Source: Liolophura sinensis (taxonomy: Eukaryota; Mollusca; Polyplacophora; Chitonida; Chitonidae). Taken from it: DNA of 64,000 nucleotides. The first letter of the stretch is position 1. Every line of letters begins with the position of its first letter. The position numbers were made by a program, and so were the translations under genes. Below the pieces are notes generated by a model. It searched no databases, was not told the DNA's origin, and saw nothing but the letters and a program-made list of their open reading frames with translations. Of this stretch, positions 37,926 to 49,290 are shown piece after piece. Where the stretch lies: assembly GCF_032854445.1 (NCBI RefSeq), contig NC_088295.1, positions 46,611,385 through 46,675,384 of the forward strand, read 5' to 3'.

Positions 37926-40900
37926 CTGTATACAAATATTTATCGACATACTCGTCAGTGTACTCGGACCAGATACTGGCAGGAATAATAAATGAGCTTT
38001 GACCGATATACCAACTCTATAATTAATGCCCCGGGGGTTTAGATCAGGGTAAATTTCCACCCACATTATTAAAACCATGTGTTAAAGGATGGCAAGTTTA
38101 TTGAGGACCTATACTCCCAGTCACTGCTAAAATTCCTCTGCATTTCCAGAATCTGGGTCAATCAATACGGTGGCCTTGCATTATAGGCCGCGTGGGATGA
38201 CTGAACCTTTGGCCCGATTTATAAGGAACGGATTCTTCCGATCCTTCATCAATGAACCTAAAAGGGGAGCCGTGATTGGTCATGGTGTGACGTTACCAAA
38301 GACTAATGCCATATAAGGACTGTCCCAGACCTAAGTTATGACGGAAGATGGCATACATTTAAACAGCATCTATACATGGCATCAGGGGCACATGTATACG
38401 TACTTTTGATAGCTTACATAGACAGATTTATTTATTTATTTATTCGTAGACGACTTGGTAGAAACAAGGTACAAAAACTGAGTTCACCAACGTCATATAC
38501 AAACAAGAAAAAGTAAATTAACAATACAGAAGGTACGAAACAAAAATATAGATGAAAATGGTCAATACCCTACATATGCCAACAAAATCAGACTAGATTT
38601 TCTCAAAAGGATACATGAATAGGTACTATAAAACGAGTAGTACGGTCTTGAGGAAAATGATGAAAGAATTATTATTCTTTTTTTTTAACTTTTGAGGCAT
38701 GACTATTACATGTCTTAATAACCCCACTTATTTTATGCATATTCTCCCTCAGTGGTCAGCGCCACCGTTGACGTCGCGACAGAAGGCTACTTAATTTCCG
38801 GACTGACCGCTGGGGCGTTAGGAAAACTGTAGTTTAAGATCGCTTTCAGAAACCCCCCATCCCCCCCACACACCAAGATAAAAGCTAGGGGGCTTTTTTT
38901 TTGTACAATATATGCATGTCAGTCCACATCATATATTCCGTCTGGTATTAAGAAATAAAAACAAAGTGTTTCATGAATCCTTTAATTACAATATGTTCTG
39001 AATAAGGAAGGTTAGAACTCTTCGTCAATGAAACATACTCTCGTAAGATTTAAATCAACATTAATGCTGTTATAAAGAAATACACCGGGAGGTCAGTTCT
39101 AGAACGCTCTGCGCTATAAACAACGTTTTATGCAGAGCCTTACATGTATACAAGTAAGCCTTACGTCAAACTTTGATCGAGATGATATTATAGCCGAAAG
39201 TTCCATTACACGCAGTATAGGAACAAAAGATAAAATTACGGTATGGATAAACGTCTTTCGTATGCATATCCATCATGCAAAATAATATAAACTTTTTGCA
39301 CCATTTCAATCCGATTCATTCTTTGCTAATTTGACCATACAGGTGCTTGCTCGAGACTAAACATCAAACACCTCTCTATAAAAGTTACTATAGTCTTTTA
39401 GAAAAAAAAAAACCAGTCATCTTGCAAAGGCTTTCAGACAAATAACCTTAACATGATTCTGAATCAAAATACGTGATCTCATGCATGCACCTTTTCACGT
39501 GTGTAATAAGGTGACAATTTCTTATTAAAATGGCTGACTGACTGATTGATTGATTGACTGATTCCTTGATTTTTTATTCATCAATCTACCATATATGTCA
39601 TACAGAGGTGTACCGATATAGGACGATATATTGGCGGGAACAAAGCTCACATAGCTTGCTCTGTCCCAGCGTAGTGACACATTAATGCTGATGACTGTAA
39701 TGGCGAATAATATAATACAGATGGCAGATGACTGTTTTGTTTTTTTATCCTTACGTCTTGAAGACTTCCTCTCTTTTGTCAAACAGATATAAGACATTTA
39801 TTAACCCAAAAAATTTCCTCCAAATCACAAAACTGCTTATATGTAATAAAAGGTAATATTTAATGTGACCTTTGGTAATTAAGTCAAGGTAAATTTTTCG
39901 AATCCTTTTAGATTGATTGTTGTTTAACAAGGCTGTGGTCAAGAATTTCACACTTTCAAAATAGCGGTGCCGGGTGTATGAGTGAGAAACCGATCTTCGT
40001 CAAGTACCTGCTAATCCCTCTTGACTTAAAACAGTGAGATCTGGATTCGAACACGTGACCTCACTGATCTCTAATACTATTAGATAGGGATTACACATAG
40101 CAGGTAACTCCATAATTTTCGACTTGTATGGAGGTATATCAATTTTCAGAATGTGGACTCGCCCCGCTACAATTATAAAGACACAATATATGTGCCCATA
40201 TACCTATAGTGACAGAAAAATTATTAAGTACGATGTTAAGCCCCATGCGTAACATACACACTTTCAGAATGCAACATTTCTGGCGTACGTGTTCCCTCTC
40301 ATTTACTGTCCTTTGTCTCAACACTAATAATCCGTCACCATGAAAACATCAATGTATGATTAAAAGTCACCAATATCCTGTCGTGTGACTGTAGAAAATT
40401 ATAATCGCAATTTGTCCAAAACAATTTTCGATGAAAAAAGTACAAATGTCATATTCTTAATTTGCTGGAATTCACGCTAAACAATTATGGTGTACGTGGA
40501 TTCCCTGAACACTTTTGAATCTCCATTCCTCGTTCGTTTTCCTCACAGGTTATTTTGCTTATTTCGCCCTCTCAACCATCATGAACTTTGAGCCTAAGGC
40601 ATATTTAAAGACATGAGGTGCGTGTGATGGCAAAGGGGGAGTGTCAGCAAATCTGTAGCTGGAGTTGACCTCTGGCAGAAACTGTACACGACAGATACAC
40701 AGATCCCACTCCTGAGAAAGTTTCACTACAACCATACACTCTGCTAAAAATTGACGCCATGTTTAAGAAAGGCAGCGAACACAGACGAGCTGTATCTTTA
40801 TTTGTAGCAAGAGTTACATCCCTTACTCGTTGTTGTTTAACACATAACATGGCAGATTCTATCGCGTTTTCGTGTAATGTAGAGAGGTACAAGTCAAACG

Positions 40901-41050
40901 TACTGAGCGTGACAGAGAGATCTATATCATTATAGGCCTGCATGTACATAGGCCCAATGCGTTGGGGACAGTCTCGGTGAGTTAGACAGTGAATGTCGTT
41001 CTAACTTTAGACTGATTTGATTAAGTAGTTCCGCATTGCTATACTCAGCA
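37926..41050. other. Intergenic, no gene seen
   Basis: AT-rich, with TTTATTTATTTATT near 38430 and a repeated ACTGACTGATTGATTGATTG run near 39535. No exon or type A, B or C repeat is clear. The sequence close to 41051 is the presumed promoter side of the second secreted gene. Confidence 0.4.
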
Positions 41051-41058
41051 TATAAAAA
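41051..41058 (+). promoter_or_regulatory. Probable TATA box of the second secreted gene
   Basis: TATAAAAA, 115 bases before the chosen ATG at 41173. This spacing allows a start site about 30 bases downstream and a 5' leader of about 90 bases. Confidence 0.45.
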
Positions 41059-41172
41059 GCGTGTAGGCCGATATAGGCTAAGGTTATTTAACCGCGTGAC
41101 AGCCCGACCACTCTATCACTCTGTCACCCTGCGTTCTGTTTGGCAAGATACAGGCCTATAACAACAACGGAC

Positions 41173-44100
41173 ATGAAACTGAGTGGACTCTTGTTCCTGT
41201 TGGGAATAGCCTCCGCCGTGAGAGAGCAGAGCGTCGGTACGGCCGATGGGACCGGTGTTGATGGCAGAGTTAAGTATCGACCCGACGGAATCAAAGGACA
41301 AACCAAATCATGGCGCGGGAAAAATAAAAAATCGAGTACCGGTATGTCTCTGAACAGCCAATCTCCTCAGCCCGCTGCCTTCTTTTTCTCCAGGACGTTC
41401 GTTGACATCCCGCCCCCTCCCACGCCAAGTTCCGGTAACTCATCTATCGCCTCCATGCAGACGCCCATTCAAATAGGTGGCATATTTCCGAACTACTCCG
41501 TGCTGGCAGACACCGGCCCCAAGCGTTCGGAGTGCGGCATTGGGGCGCTAATGGCATGGGCAGATAACCTCTATCTGGTGTCCTATCTGTCCGTTCCGGA
41601 CGCGGGCAGTGGTACTGGTCTGTACGTGATTGACGGAGATAACTATCAGGTCAGTGCGATATGATTAGGTACTTTGACATCAATATGGCCACATTTACGG
41701 ACCTAACTGCCACAATTATCTGTTAAAATATGTCAGGAAGTGGGAAAGGGAAATGTTGTTTCCTCCTGAGGCCGCGGTTTCCTTGCAGGTGCATGTGTAG
41801 GCCCATCCTTATCAATCACCGTGACAGTGCGCTGCCTCCTCCCACCTTCCATCATAATGCTGGTTGCCGTCGAATAAGTGAAATATTCTTGAATACGACG
41901 GTAAACACCCATCTGATAAATAAATAAATAAATGAACACATAAATCAGAGTGAGAAATGGGATGTCGGACCAACACAAAACATGTACACTCAAGAAATAA
42001 ACCTTTCTGAGTGATGCTAGAATGTATTACGTTATAATAACATAATATTATGTCACATGCAACACAGTGTCCAGTCATTCTAATGGAATGTTTATGTTGA
42101 ATTAATGGAATATATGTGTTATATTTAACAGAACAATCTGCTGTAATAAGAGAATACATTCTACAGTAGACTTTCTGTTAAACTTAACAGATTAATTTTG
42201 TATTAGTGTATTGAGGTCAATTAGAAACGAACGAAGTGTCCGTAAAAAGTGCGAAAATTGGTCAGCGCCGCTGATGGGTGTGAAAAAGGGGTATATTGAC
42301 CCGTTAATAGCGTTGTAAAAGGGCTTTGATCATGCAGATGGAAAATGCGTTCGTTGGTGCTCATGTAGGGTGTTCAGTTTAATTCAGCCGAAATGCAGGA
42401 AATTATCTACGAGATTAAAAATATACATGCTCGGTTGTCATTAGTAAAAGCTCGGAACGGAGTAGGAATGCTTTTGAGAGGTCCCGACTCATTATGCATC
42501 AAAATGTATAACTGCGGCCATGGTTGCTTACATGAATAGCGCTAAAGACCCGTTCTCACGGTGCGATTTGTAGTACCAACTTAATACGTTGCATTCAATT
42601 TGTAGTGTTCGACAAAAACCGCATGCGACGTGTCTCGGGCATAGTGTTTTCCCCGTTTAGCTCCGTTGCTAAGGTCTGGCGTTGTTGTAGGCACATTTGT
42701 CCATGATTACCCTTTTCTGCAATTTGCATGATGTATATTCCACAGTAGATCTTGACCGAGATCGTATATAAGCAATAAACTGTTGGGTTTTAGTGAGTGT
42801 TGAAACCAGTCTCGTTTTCCCGGTAGAAGCACTTGTTTCGTCTGCTTTTTCGGACATGGCTGTAGAGAAGCCGATTGATGACGCAAAGAGGGATAACGCG
42901 TAGTGGACAAATTTGAAACGATTTGATTGGCCAGTGCATGCGATTTGTAGAATAGCGTTTTCTCCATTTCCTTTCGACTACCTCACACATCGCTGAATGC
43001 GACAAAAAGCGACAGGATTCTAGTGTTCTGACGCTTCCACTCGGTTGTATGTCACAAGTTTGTACTACTAATCGCACCATGAGAATAGGCCGTTAAGCGT
43101 CGCTGCACATATTCGCTGTTCGATGCTGTTACGTTTTATTCCGTCTTTGCATGTTGTCCATGGTTGAGTAAGCTATAGTAATCCAGAAATACGCCTACTA
43201 AGAAATGCTATATTTTCATGCCTATATCTTTTTAAAACAGACGCCGTCTTTGAGTTTTTTATTTTCGTTTTTTTCCTAACTTTCAGATGCGACGTTTGGT
43301 ATCACATCAGTCCACCTACGCCAATCGGATCATCCATAAAGAGACTAATCAAATCGTCATAGGTGCGTGGCTTATTGACCAATCCGGGAACCTGAAGACG
43401 TTTGAGGACTTATTGCACGTGCGGGTAGCAGCCACTGCCGAACATCTCACAGATCCTGCCAATAAGGTTTCCTTTATAGTTTTCTTTGCATGATAAACGT
43501 ACATGACATCACAGCAGGGTTTTCGTTTACACATTTAAATTTATTTATTTATTGATTCGTGTTTACGCCGTAATCACGAATATTTCAGGTATATAGTGGG
43601 AGGAAACCGGGAAATGCCCGGGGGAAAGCCATTACCATCCGCAGGTTGCTGATAGACCTTCCCGCGTACGATCTTGTTCTTACTGTTATGCGATGTGCTG
43701 TCTGTAATATGATAGTATAATGTATCAGTTTGAATTATTTCATTTTATTTTAGCTATTGACCGTAATATTTACTTGTATGTGCTAATATTTAAAAAATCT
43801 ATAACAATTTTAAAAAAAAATTCAGTCAATTTTCAGTCATAATTACCATTGGTTTGTAGTAGAAGTAGTAGAAGTTTTTTTCTGCCTTTTTTGAGCAAAC
43901 ATGAGGTCATTGGATTGATTTCCATGGTTTTATTTCCTCCAGGTATACATGCTCGGAATGGATGGACCGCTGTGGGAGTGTGACGTCAATAAACTGAATT
44001 GCACACAGCTTTTTGATTTGGTGAAGGAATTAGACATTCCCAGCGAAAAAGGGGAACAACCCCACTTCAAGGCCGCTCACACCCCATGGACAATCGCTTG

Positions 44101-47100
44101 GTTGTGGCCAGTAACACATTTGAACAAGCAGATTTGAAAGGGTAAGTTTGAAAATGTTAGATGCTGTATGTACATAGGTAGAATTCAAGCGTGGATAAAT
44201 CAAGTTTGTTAAGGTTAACCCTAACTGCAAACCTACGCAAAATAGCAAAAAAAAAATGATATGAAAGGTTATGATTGATTGAAGTTTTTTGTGTCAAAAA
44301 TCAGCTGTGACAATGTAATTGGCCTCAGATTTCAGTCTACACGACATAACACACAGCCACCAGGTTTCATTCTACACAACATAACACACAGTCACCAGGT
44401 TTCATTCTACACAACATAACACACAGTCACCAGGTTTCATTCTACACAACATAACACACAGTCACCAGGTTTCATTCTACACGACATAACACACAGCCAC
44501 CAGGTTTCGTTCTACACGACATAACACACAGTCACCAGGTTTCATTCTACACGACATAACACACAGCCACCAGGTTTCATTCTACACGACATAACACACA
44601 GTCACCAGGTTCATTCTACACAACATAACACACAGCCACCAGGTTTCAGTCTACACAACATAACACACAGCCACCAGGTTTCAGTCTACACAACATAATA
44701 CACAGCCACCAGGTTTCATTCTACACGACATAACACACAGTCACCAGGTTTCATTCTACACAATATAACACACAGCCATCAGATTTCAGTCTACATACAT
44801 AACACACAGTCACCAGGTTTCATTCTGCACGACATAACACACAACCACCAGGTTTCATTCTACACAACATAACACACAGCCACCAGGTTTCATTCTACAC
44901 AACATAACACACAGCCACCAGGTTTCAGTCTACACGACATAACACACAGCCACCAGGTTTCATTCTGCACGACATAACACACAGTCACCAGGTTTCATTC
45001 TACACAATATAACACACAGCCATCAGATTTCAGTCTACATACATAACACACAGTCACCAGGTTTCATTCTACACAACATAACACACAGCCATCAGATTTC
45101 AGTCTACATACATAACACACAGTCACCAGGTTTCATTCTACACAACATAACACACAGCCACCAGGTTTCAGTCTACGTGACATAGCACACAGTAAACCAT
45201 ATGTCAACCATATAATGTCGCGCTTCACCCCCGAACCTGAACCCGAGCCTGAACTGATTGAACGATTATGGATGACGGAGCTATAATGGATGCATTGTCT
45301 AGCAGCTTCGGGCGATTCAATGCATATGCATTAGAACCATGACGTGTAACGAACGTCTATATGCGTTATATACAGGGTATAGAGACTATGCATCATATAT
45401 ACATGAGAAGATGATTTCTCATCCGAGAATTTCTTCTTCGCCGACCCCACCCGCTTTACCATTCTCCGGGTTCGACAAAATTAAGTCAGCTGAACTAAAC
45501 CTTTGTCATCTTGATGGTCAGCAAGTAAACTTTCTGTGGGTAGCAGGAATGTTGCACACTAACTACATTTCTTGCTCAAATGGCATATTTTGTGCACAGT
45601 GATGGCCCAGCCGAAAGTTTCACTGCTGAGGCACCACCAGAGTTTATATATAATCCTGACTGAGGTAAATTGTCAGATTTCACCGGTTACGTGGGACCAT
45701 TTGCCAACTATCACACTGTCGTCGCTGCTCTAGTTTCACTCTCCATCCTGTAATATTTTATATTGCCCTTATTTCGTAGACACCTATAACTGCGTAAAAA
45801 TTTCAGAGAGCAGCATGGTGGTCGCCTGGCAGAATGGAAAGGACCAGGTAGTAAATGGACCATACTGGCGAGAACAGCTTTCGTTGAGGTGACCGGAAGG
45901 AGAAACTTCGGCAAAGTAATCTATGCCGTTGGCTGGGACAAACGGTCGGCCATCTTGAAAGTGTTCGATGGTGGAGACGAAGGTAAGTTAGACGGTATCT
46001 CTGAATTTGACCCACGAGGAAATAATCGTATATGTCAGAGTGGCACCATTAAAAAATGTTCATTGCAAGAAGATTCAATAGAAGATTCTTTTTATTAGGT
46101 ACAGGAAAGACATGCGGTTGAATTGTTAACACGTTGCGTCTGTCGCATAGTTCCGCACGTTTTGAAAAACTAGCCCCAAGGGAATTGTTCAGATGTTATT
46201 TATTTATTTATTTATTTACTTATTTGTTTGATTGGTGTCATATAAGTTTTATATTTTACTTATACGACGGCGACTAGCAGTATGGTGGGAGGAAACAGAG
46301 CAGAGCCCGGGTATAACCCAAGACCATCCGCAGGTTGTTAACAGACCTTCCCATGACGTTAGCAGTTAAGACCTGTATCAACTTTACTCTGGACTGGGTT
46401 TTGCACTAAAACAAGATTGGTATTAAGCCTGGCTTAACTTTTAATACACTTTTGAACAACTAGTCCAGGGGGTTTATGGTAATTGGATGCTTTCTTTCTT
46501 GGCATCGACTAAAAGTTAACACAGCTTCTTGTGTCAAACCTGGTCAATTGTAGTTTTCATCATATTTATAACAAGCTCATAAGTTTTATCCCTGTATTTG
46601 GACAGTTGCACTTCTTTTTTGTAGGCGAACCGTCCAGTTGGCAACAATGGCAAACATACCGACTTCCTAAAGCTAGCCATGCCTTTGATCACCTTTGGCA
46701 AACAGAATGGCCGAGGATACGAGAAGTGGAGACAGAACGCTACCTGATGGATGCTCACGGAATGTTCTATGAGTTGTCTCCTCTTGGTTGGGCCGGAAGT
46801 ACTTGGGGCATTCGACCAATTAGCCAACACCTTAGAGTCATACCGGATTTTGCATCTTTTAGGGGAACATTGGTTTTAGGGGGCAATCAGGTACTTGGTG
46901 CGTTATCATTTCAACATTAATGATTCAACAAGCAAAACATGGCCTAAGTCTGGTATAACTGGTATAACAGTGTTCTGCAATTAGTATTTTAATTGTGTAA
47001 TACGCATTCATTTTCCGAACTGTGAAATTATAATTTCCAGACCGGATTTAAAACGTATCAATGTAAACAAAACACTTGCTTTTGCCAACTCTGATCATGA

Positions 47101-48100
47101 CGTCTTCCGATCAAAAGAATGTTCTTGTACACCCAATAGTTATCGCTTAACAGACTTACAGGCCTAAATATTCTTAGCAACAAGTCCTTCCGTAGATAGT
47201 TTGTATAAACACACAGCGCATTGAAATTCTTTTGACTAACTGTTTGAAATTGGTCTTGCGATGACAGACCCGGGACGTCTGTTCTTTGTAAACGCTTAAC
47301 CCGTGACAACATCTGCATTTGCCGTGTCATATGTTATCTTTGCAAGTGTTTTCACCTTCATGTACATTTAACATGTTGCTTTTCTTATTATATTTTAAGG
47401 TTTCCAGTATATTTGACAACAATGTTGTCACCGGGCAATCTCAGTCCGGTATGTGGTTTGGCAAGACGGATGATCTTTGGTCATTTGGGAAACCACAAGG
47501 ATGGGGCGCTGTCTGGCGGAGGGACAATGTAACAGAAGGGGTTCCGTCCGATCCCTATCTTATGACCGGTTTTGACCATAAAGTCCTGCATCTAACAGCG
47601 CACGTGGCACACCCGGCACACCCGGGTGTAACCTTTGCCATCGAGATAGACTACACTGGAACAGCAGGTGGGTTCAGAAAAAGTGGACCTCAGTTAATGG
47701 TAGTGTATTTATTAGTCATTTCCTCCCTCACTCTGCTGTAACTCTGCTAGAGGCCCGTGGTTTACGCTGGGCACCCATGAAAATGACCTTCATCGTATAA
47801 GTGAAACATTTCAAATAAGTTAAATATTTCTCAGTTTTGGTCACAATGGGTAGTCGAGAGAACGTGTCCTGTTTGTGTGAATCAGTGGAATGACAGCACG
47901 AATTCACTTAACCCGAAGTCATCTGATATGTTTTTTCTGCAGGTCACATGTCCGGAGAGGATTGGAATGTGTTAACTCGAATAGGTGTCTATAATGGCGG
48001 ATATAATTACTACACATTTCCACCCGGATTCAGTGCTCACTGGGTCAGGGTCGTGGCTAGTGCAAACTGCACGGCAACTGCCTATTTTCATTATACATGA
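41173..48100 (+). CDS. Secreted protein of an unnamed family, copy 2 (seven exons, frameshifted)
   Basis: Exons: 41173-41649, 43287-43466, 43943-44141, 45807-45982, 46625-46890, 47400-47667, 47943-48100. All are GT..AG, with the same intron phases as the paralogue at 9411-23068. The signal peptide MKLSGLLFLLGIASAV is followed by a Lys/Gly-rich then Pro-rich linker (PPPPTPSS) and, from about residue 120, the conserved core ([96 protein letters not shown]). Exon 3 carries two extra bases within 44082-44085 (four C where the frame needs two), so as printed the frame runs into a TGA at 44136-44138. Discounting the two bases, the length is 573 residues. Every other exon and splice site is intact, so this is either an assembly indel or a very recent lesion. 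Function unknown; probably extracellular. The ATG at 41173 precedes the signal peptide directly. Confidence 0.85.
41815..41935 (+). repeat. SINE type A, 3' half
   Basis: CCACCTTCCATCATAATGCT, then GTGAAATATTCTTGAATACG and the tail ATAAATAAATAAATGAA. The tRNA head is missing. In intron 1 of copy 2. Confidence 0.75.
41986..42210. mobile_element. Palindromic MITE, copy 3
   Basis: Inverted termini ACACTCAAG and TTAGTGTA. The arms share CTGAGTGATGCTAGAATGTA and GAATACATTCTACAGTAGAC with the other copies. In intron 1 of copy 2. Confidence 0.82.
42543..43098. mobile_element. Non-autonomous DNA transposon with about 40-bp terminal inverted repeats
   Basis: The left end CTCACGGTGCGATTTGTAGT is matched in reverse at the right end by ACTACTAATCGCACCATGAG. 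Both continue into AC.AACTT. There is no open frame large enough for a transposase. The flanks do not show an unequivocal target duplication (TTAA on the right, TAAA on the left). It is unlike the MITE family in sequence and in length. Confidence 0.78.
43541..43671 (-). repeat. SINE type A, truncated
   Basis: CGTGTTTACGCCGTAATCAC, GTGGGAGGAAACCGGGAAAT and ACCATCCGCAGGTTGCTGAT, in reverse orientation, without a head. In intron 2 of copy 2. Confidence 0.75.
44082..44085 (+). other. Frameshift position in exon 3 of copy 2
   Basis: The run CACACCCCATGGAC has two bases more than the frame of the paralogue (GCACACGATGAAC on the other strand). The residues after ATG (start [12 protein letters not shown]) align with the paralogue only in the shifted frame. 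Confidence 0.85.
44327..45190. repeat. 35-bp minisatellite, about 25 copies
   Basis: The unit is CCACCAGGTTTCATTCTACA then CGACATAACACACAG. Variants (CCATCAGATTTCAGTC with a shortened CATACATAA) recur three times in the second half, giving a higher-order pattern. It lies wholly within intron 3 of copy 2. Confidence 0.95.
45655..45770 (+). repeat. Dispersed repeat C, partial
   Basis: CTGACTGAGGTAAATTGTCA, TTTCACCGGTTACGTGGGAC and CTGTCGTCGCTGCTCTAGTT match 48470-48560. It ends about 35 bases before exon 4 of copy 2. Confidence 0.65.
46197..46353 (-). repeat. SINE type A, truncated
   Basis: TTATTTGTTTGATTGGTGTC, TTATACGACGGCGACTAGCA and GCAGGTTGTTAACAGACCTT, in reverse orientation. In intron 4 of copy 2. 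Confidence 0.75.
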
Positions 48101-48423
48101 GACCAGGAACAAGCTTTTTCACATTTATCCTGTATATACGAATACCGTGTGTATATATAGCAATACTTAATCCTATAACTTTCAGTTTTCTGTTTCACTA
48201 TATTGGAATATCTTTTGATGCATGTTGGCAACTTGGGATCATGCATATTGGACGATTTGACGATTTTTCTACTGCAATACATTATAGAAATAGTCGTACA
48301 CAGACATAGACTCGATTTGGAGTCTTTCGGAAGATCCGTGTCGTTTAGAATGGTTTCAGACGGCTTGGAAGAGCATTTTTACCCTGATTTTGCTTGAGCC
48401 ATGATGCTATTGGGTGTAATTTG

Positions 48424-48560
48424 CTACTAGTTAAGCATTTACATGAACAGTTAGAATAAAACCCTAAATGAAGTAAACTGACAAGAGGCCATATTCCGCC
48501 GGTTACGTTGGCCATTTATCAAGTATCAAGCTGTCGTCGCTGCTCTGGTTTTGCTCTCTA
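48424..48560 (+). repeat. Dispersed repeat C
   Basis: The longest continuous copy: GCATTTACATGAACAGTTAG, CTGACAAGAGGCCATATTCC, GCCGGTTACGTTGGCCATTT and GTCGTCGCTGCTCTGGTTTT. It lies downstream of copy 2 and may provide an AATAAA (48447) near its 3' end. Confidence 0.65.
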
Positions 48561-49049
48561 TACTGTAGTTGTTTGTATTCTGAAAGCAAAAGGCTAACAA
48601 ATCGAGAGGGCAAAAGTATAGCCTGGAAAAAGGCAAAAGTCGCCTGGTAATCATTGCAAAGGAAGGAAAGAAAAACAACAGACTACCCTCATTCCTCAAC
48701 CCCTTTGCATATGAAACAGCAACGTTTAGTGCAATCCCTGCCAATTTTTAAATTGATTTTTAGAGACAAAACAGTATAGGTTGGATTGGCGAGATGCAGG
48801 GCGCCACAAAAAGTGTATTTTTATCAGTCAACACTGAGAAATGCCTTCAGAATATGCTTGAATAAACACCTTGCAAACATGCGAAAGAAGTTGAAGAATT
48901 ACAGTACACAGCCCAGGTCCGCATTCCCATTGGGTGGAAAAGGTTCTGTATATGGTTTGCATGTCTGATATCTGTAACCACGATTCCTTGAGACAGAAAC
49001 AAAAGATGGTAAAAAGACGCGTTTTGAAGATCGTACTCTGGATCACTGC

Positions 49050-49290
49050 TCTCTCATTAGAAATGTGGTGGGCTCGAATCCAACAAATTCTGATTTGGCT
49101 GCAGTCTAACTCGAGCAGGATTGTCAGGTATCTTTTGAAGTATTGCGGGCTCTGTGTTGTGTGTCCGGTGGTTTCCTCTGTGCTGTATATCTGGCGGTTT
49201 CCTCTGTGCTGTATGCCCGGCTTCTTCGACCTTGAACTCTCACTGCCGTCATGTAATCGAAAGGTTCTTGAACTTAAAATAGTAGAGACT
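49050..49290 (+). repeat. SINE-like sequence with a repeated TTTCCTC segment
   Basis: GTGGGCTCGAATCCAACAAA resembles a tRNA B box. GGTTTCCTCTGTGCTGTAT follows twice, and the 3' part (CTCTCACTGCCGTCATGTAA) parallels the type A 3' end. The two overlapping open frames here, one on each strand, are not convincing genes. Confidence 0.45.

Noticed and set aside
41140-41172. Upstream extension of the second secreted protein
   Set aside because: The open stretch begins with TTG, not ATG; the ATG at 41173 starts directly at the signal peptide.
13316-45770. Repeat C as proof that the secreted-gene introns were duplicated together
   Set aside because: The copies lie at different distances and opposite orientations relative to the genes, so independent insertion fits better.
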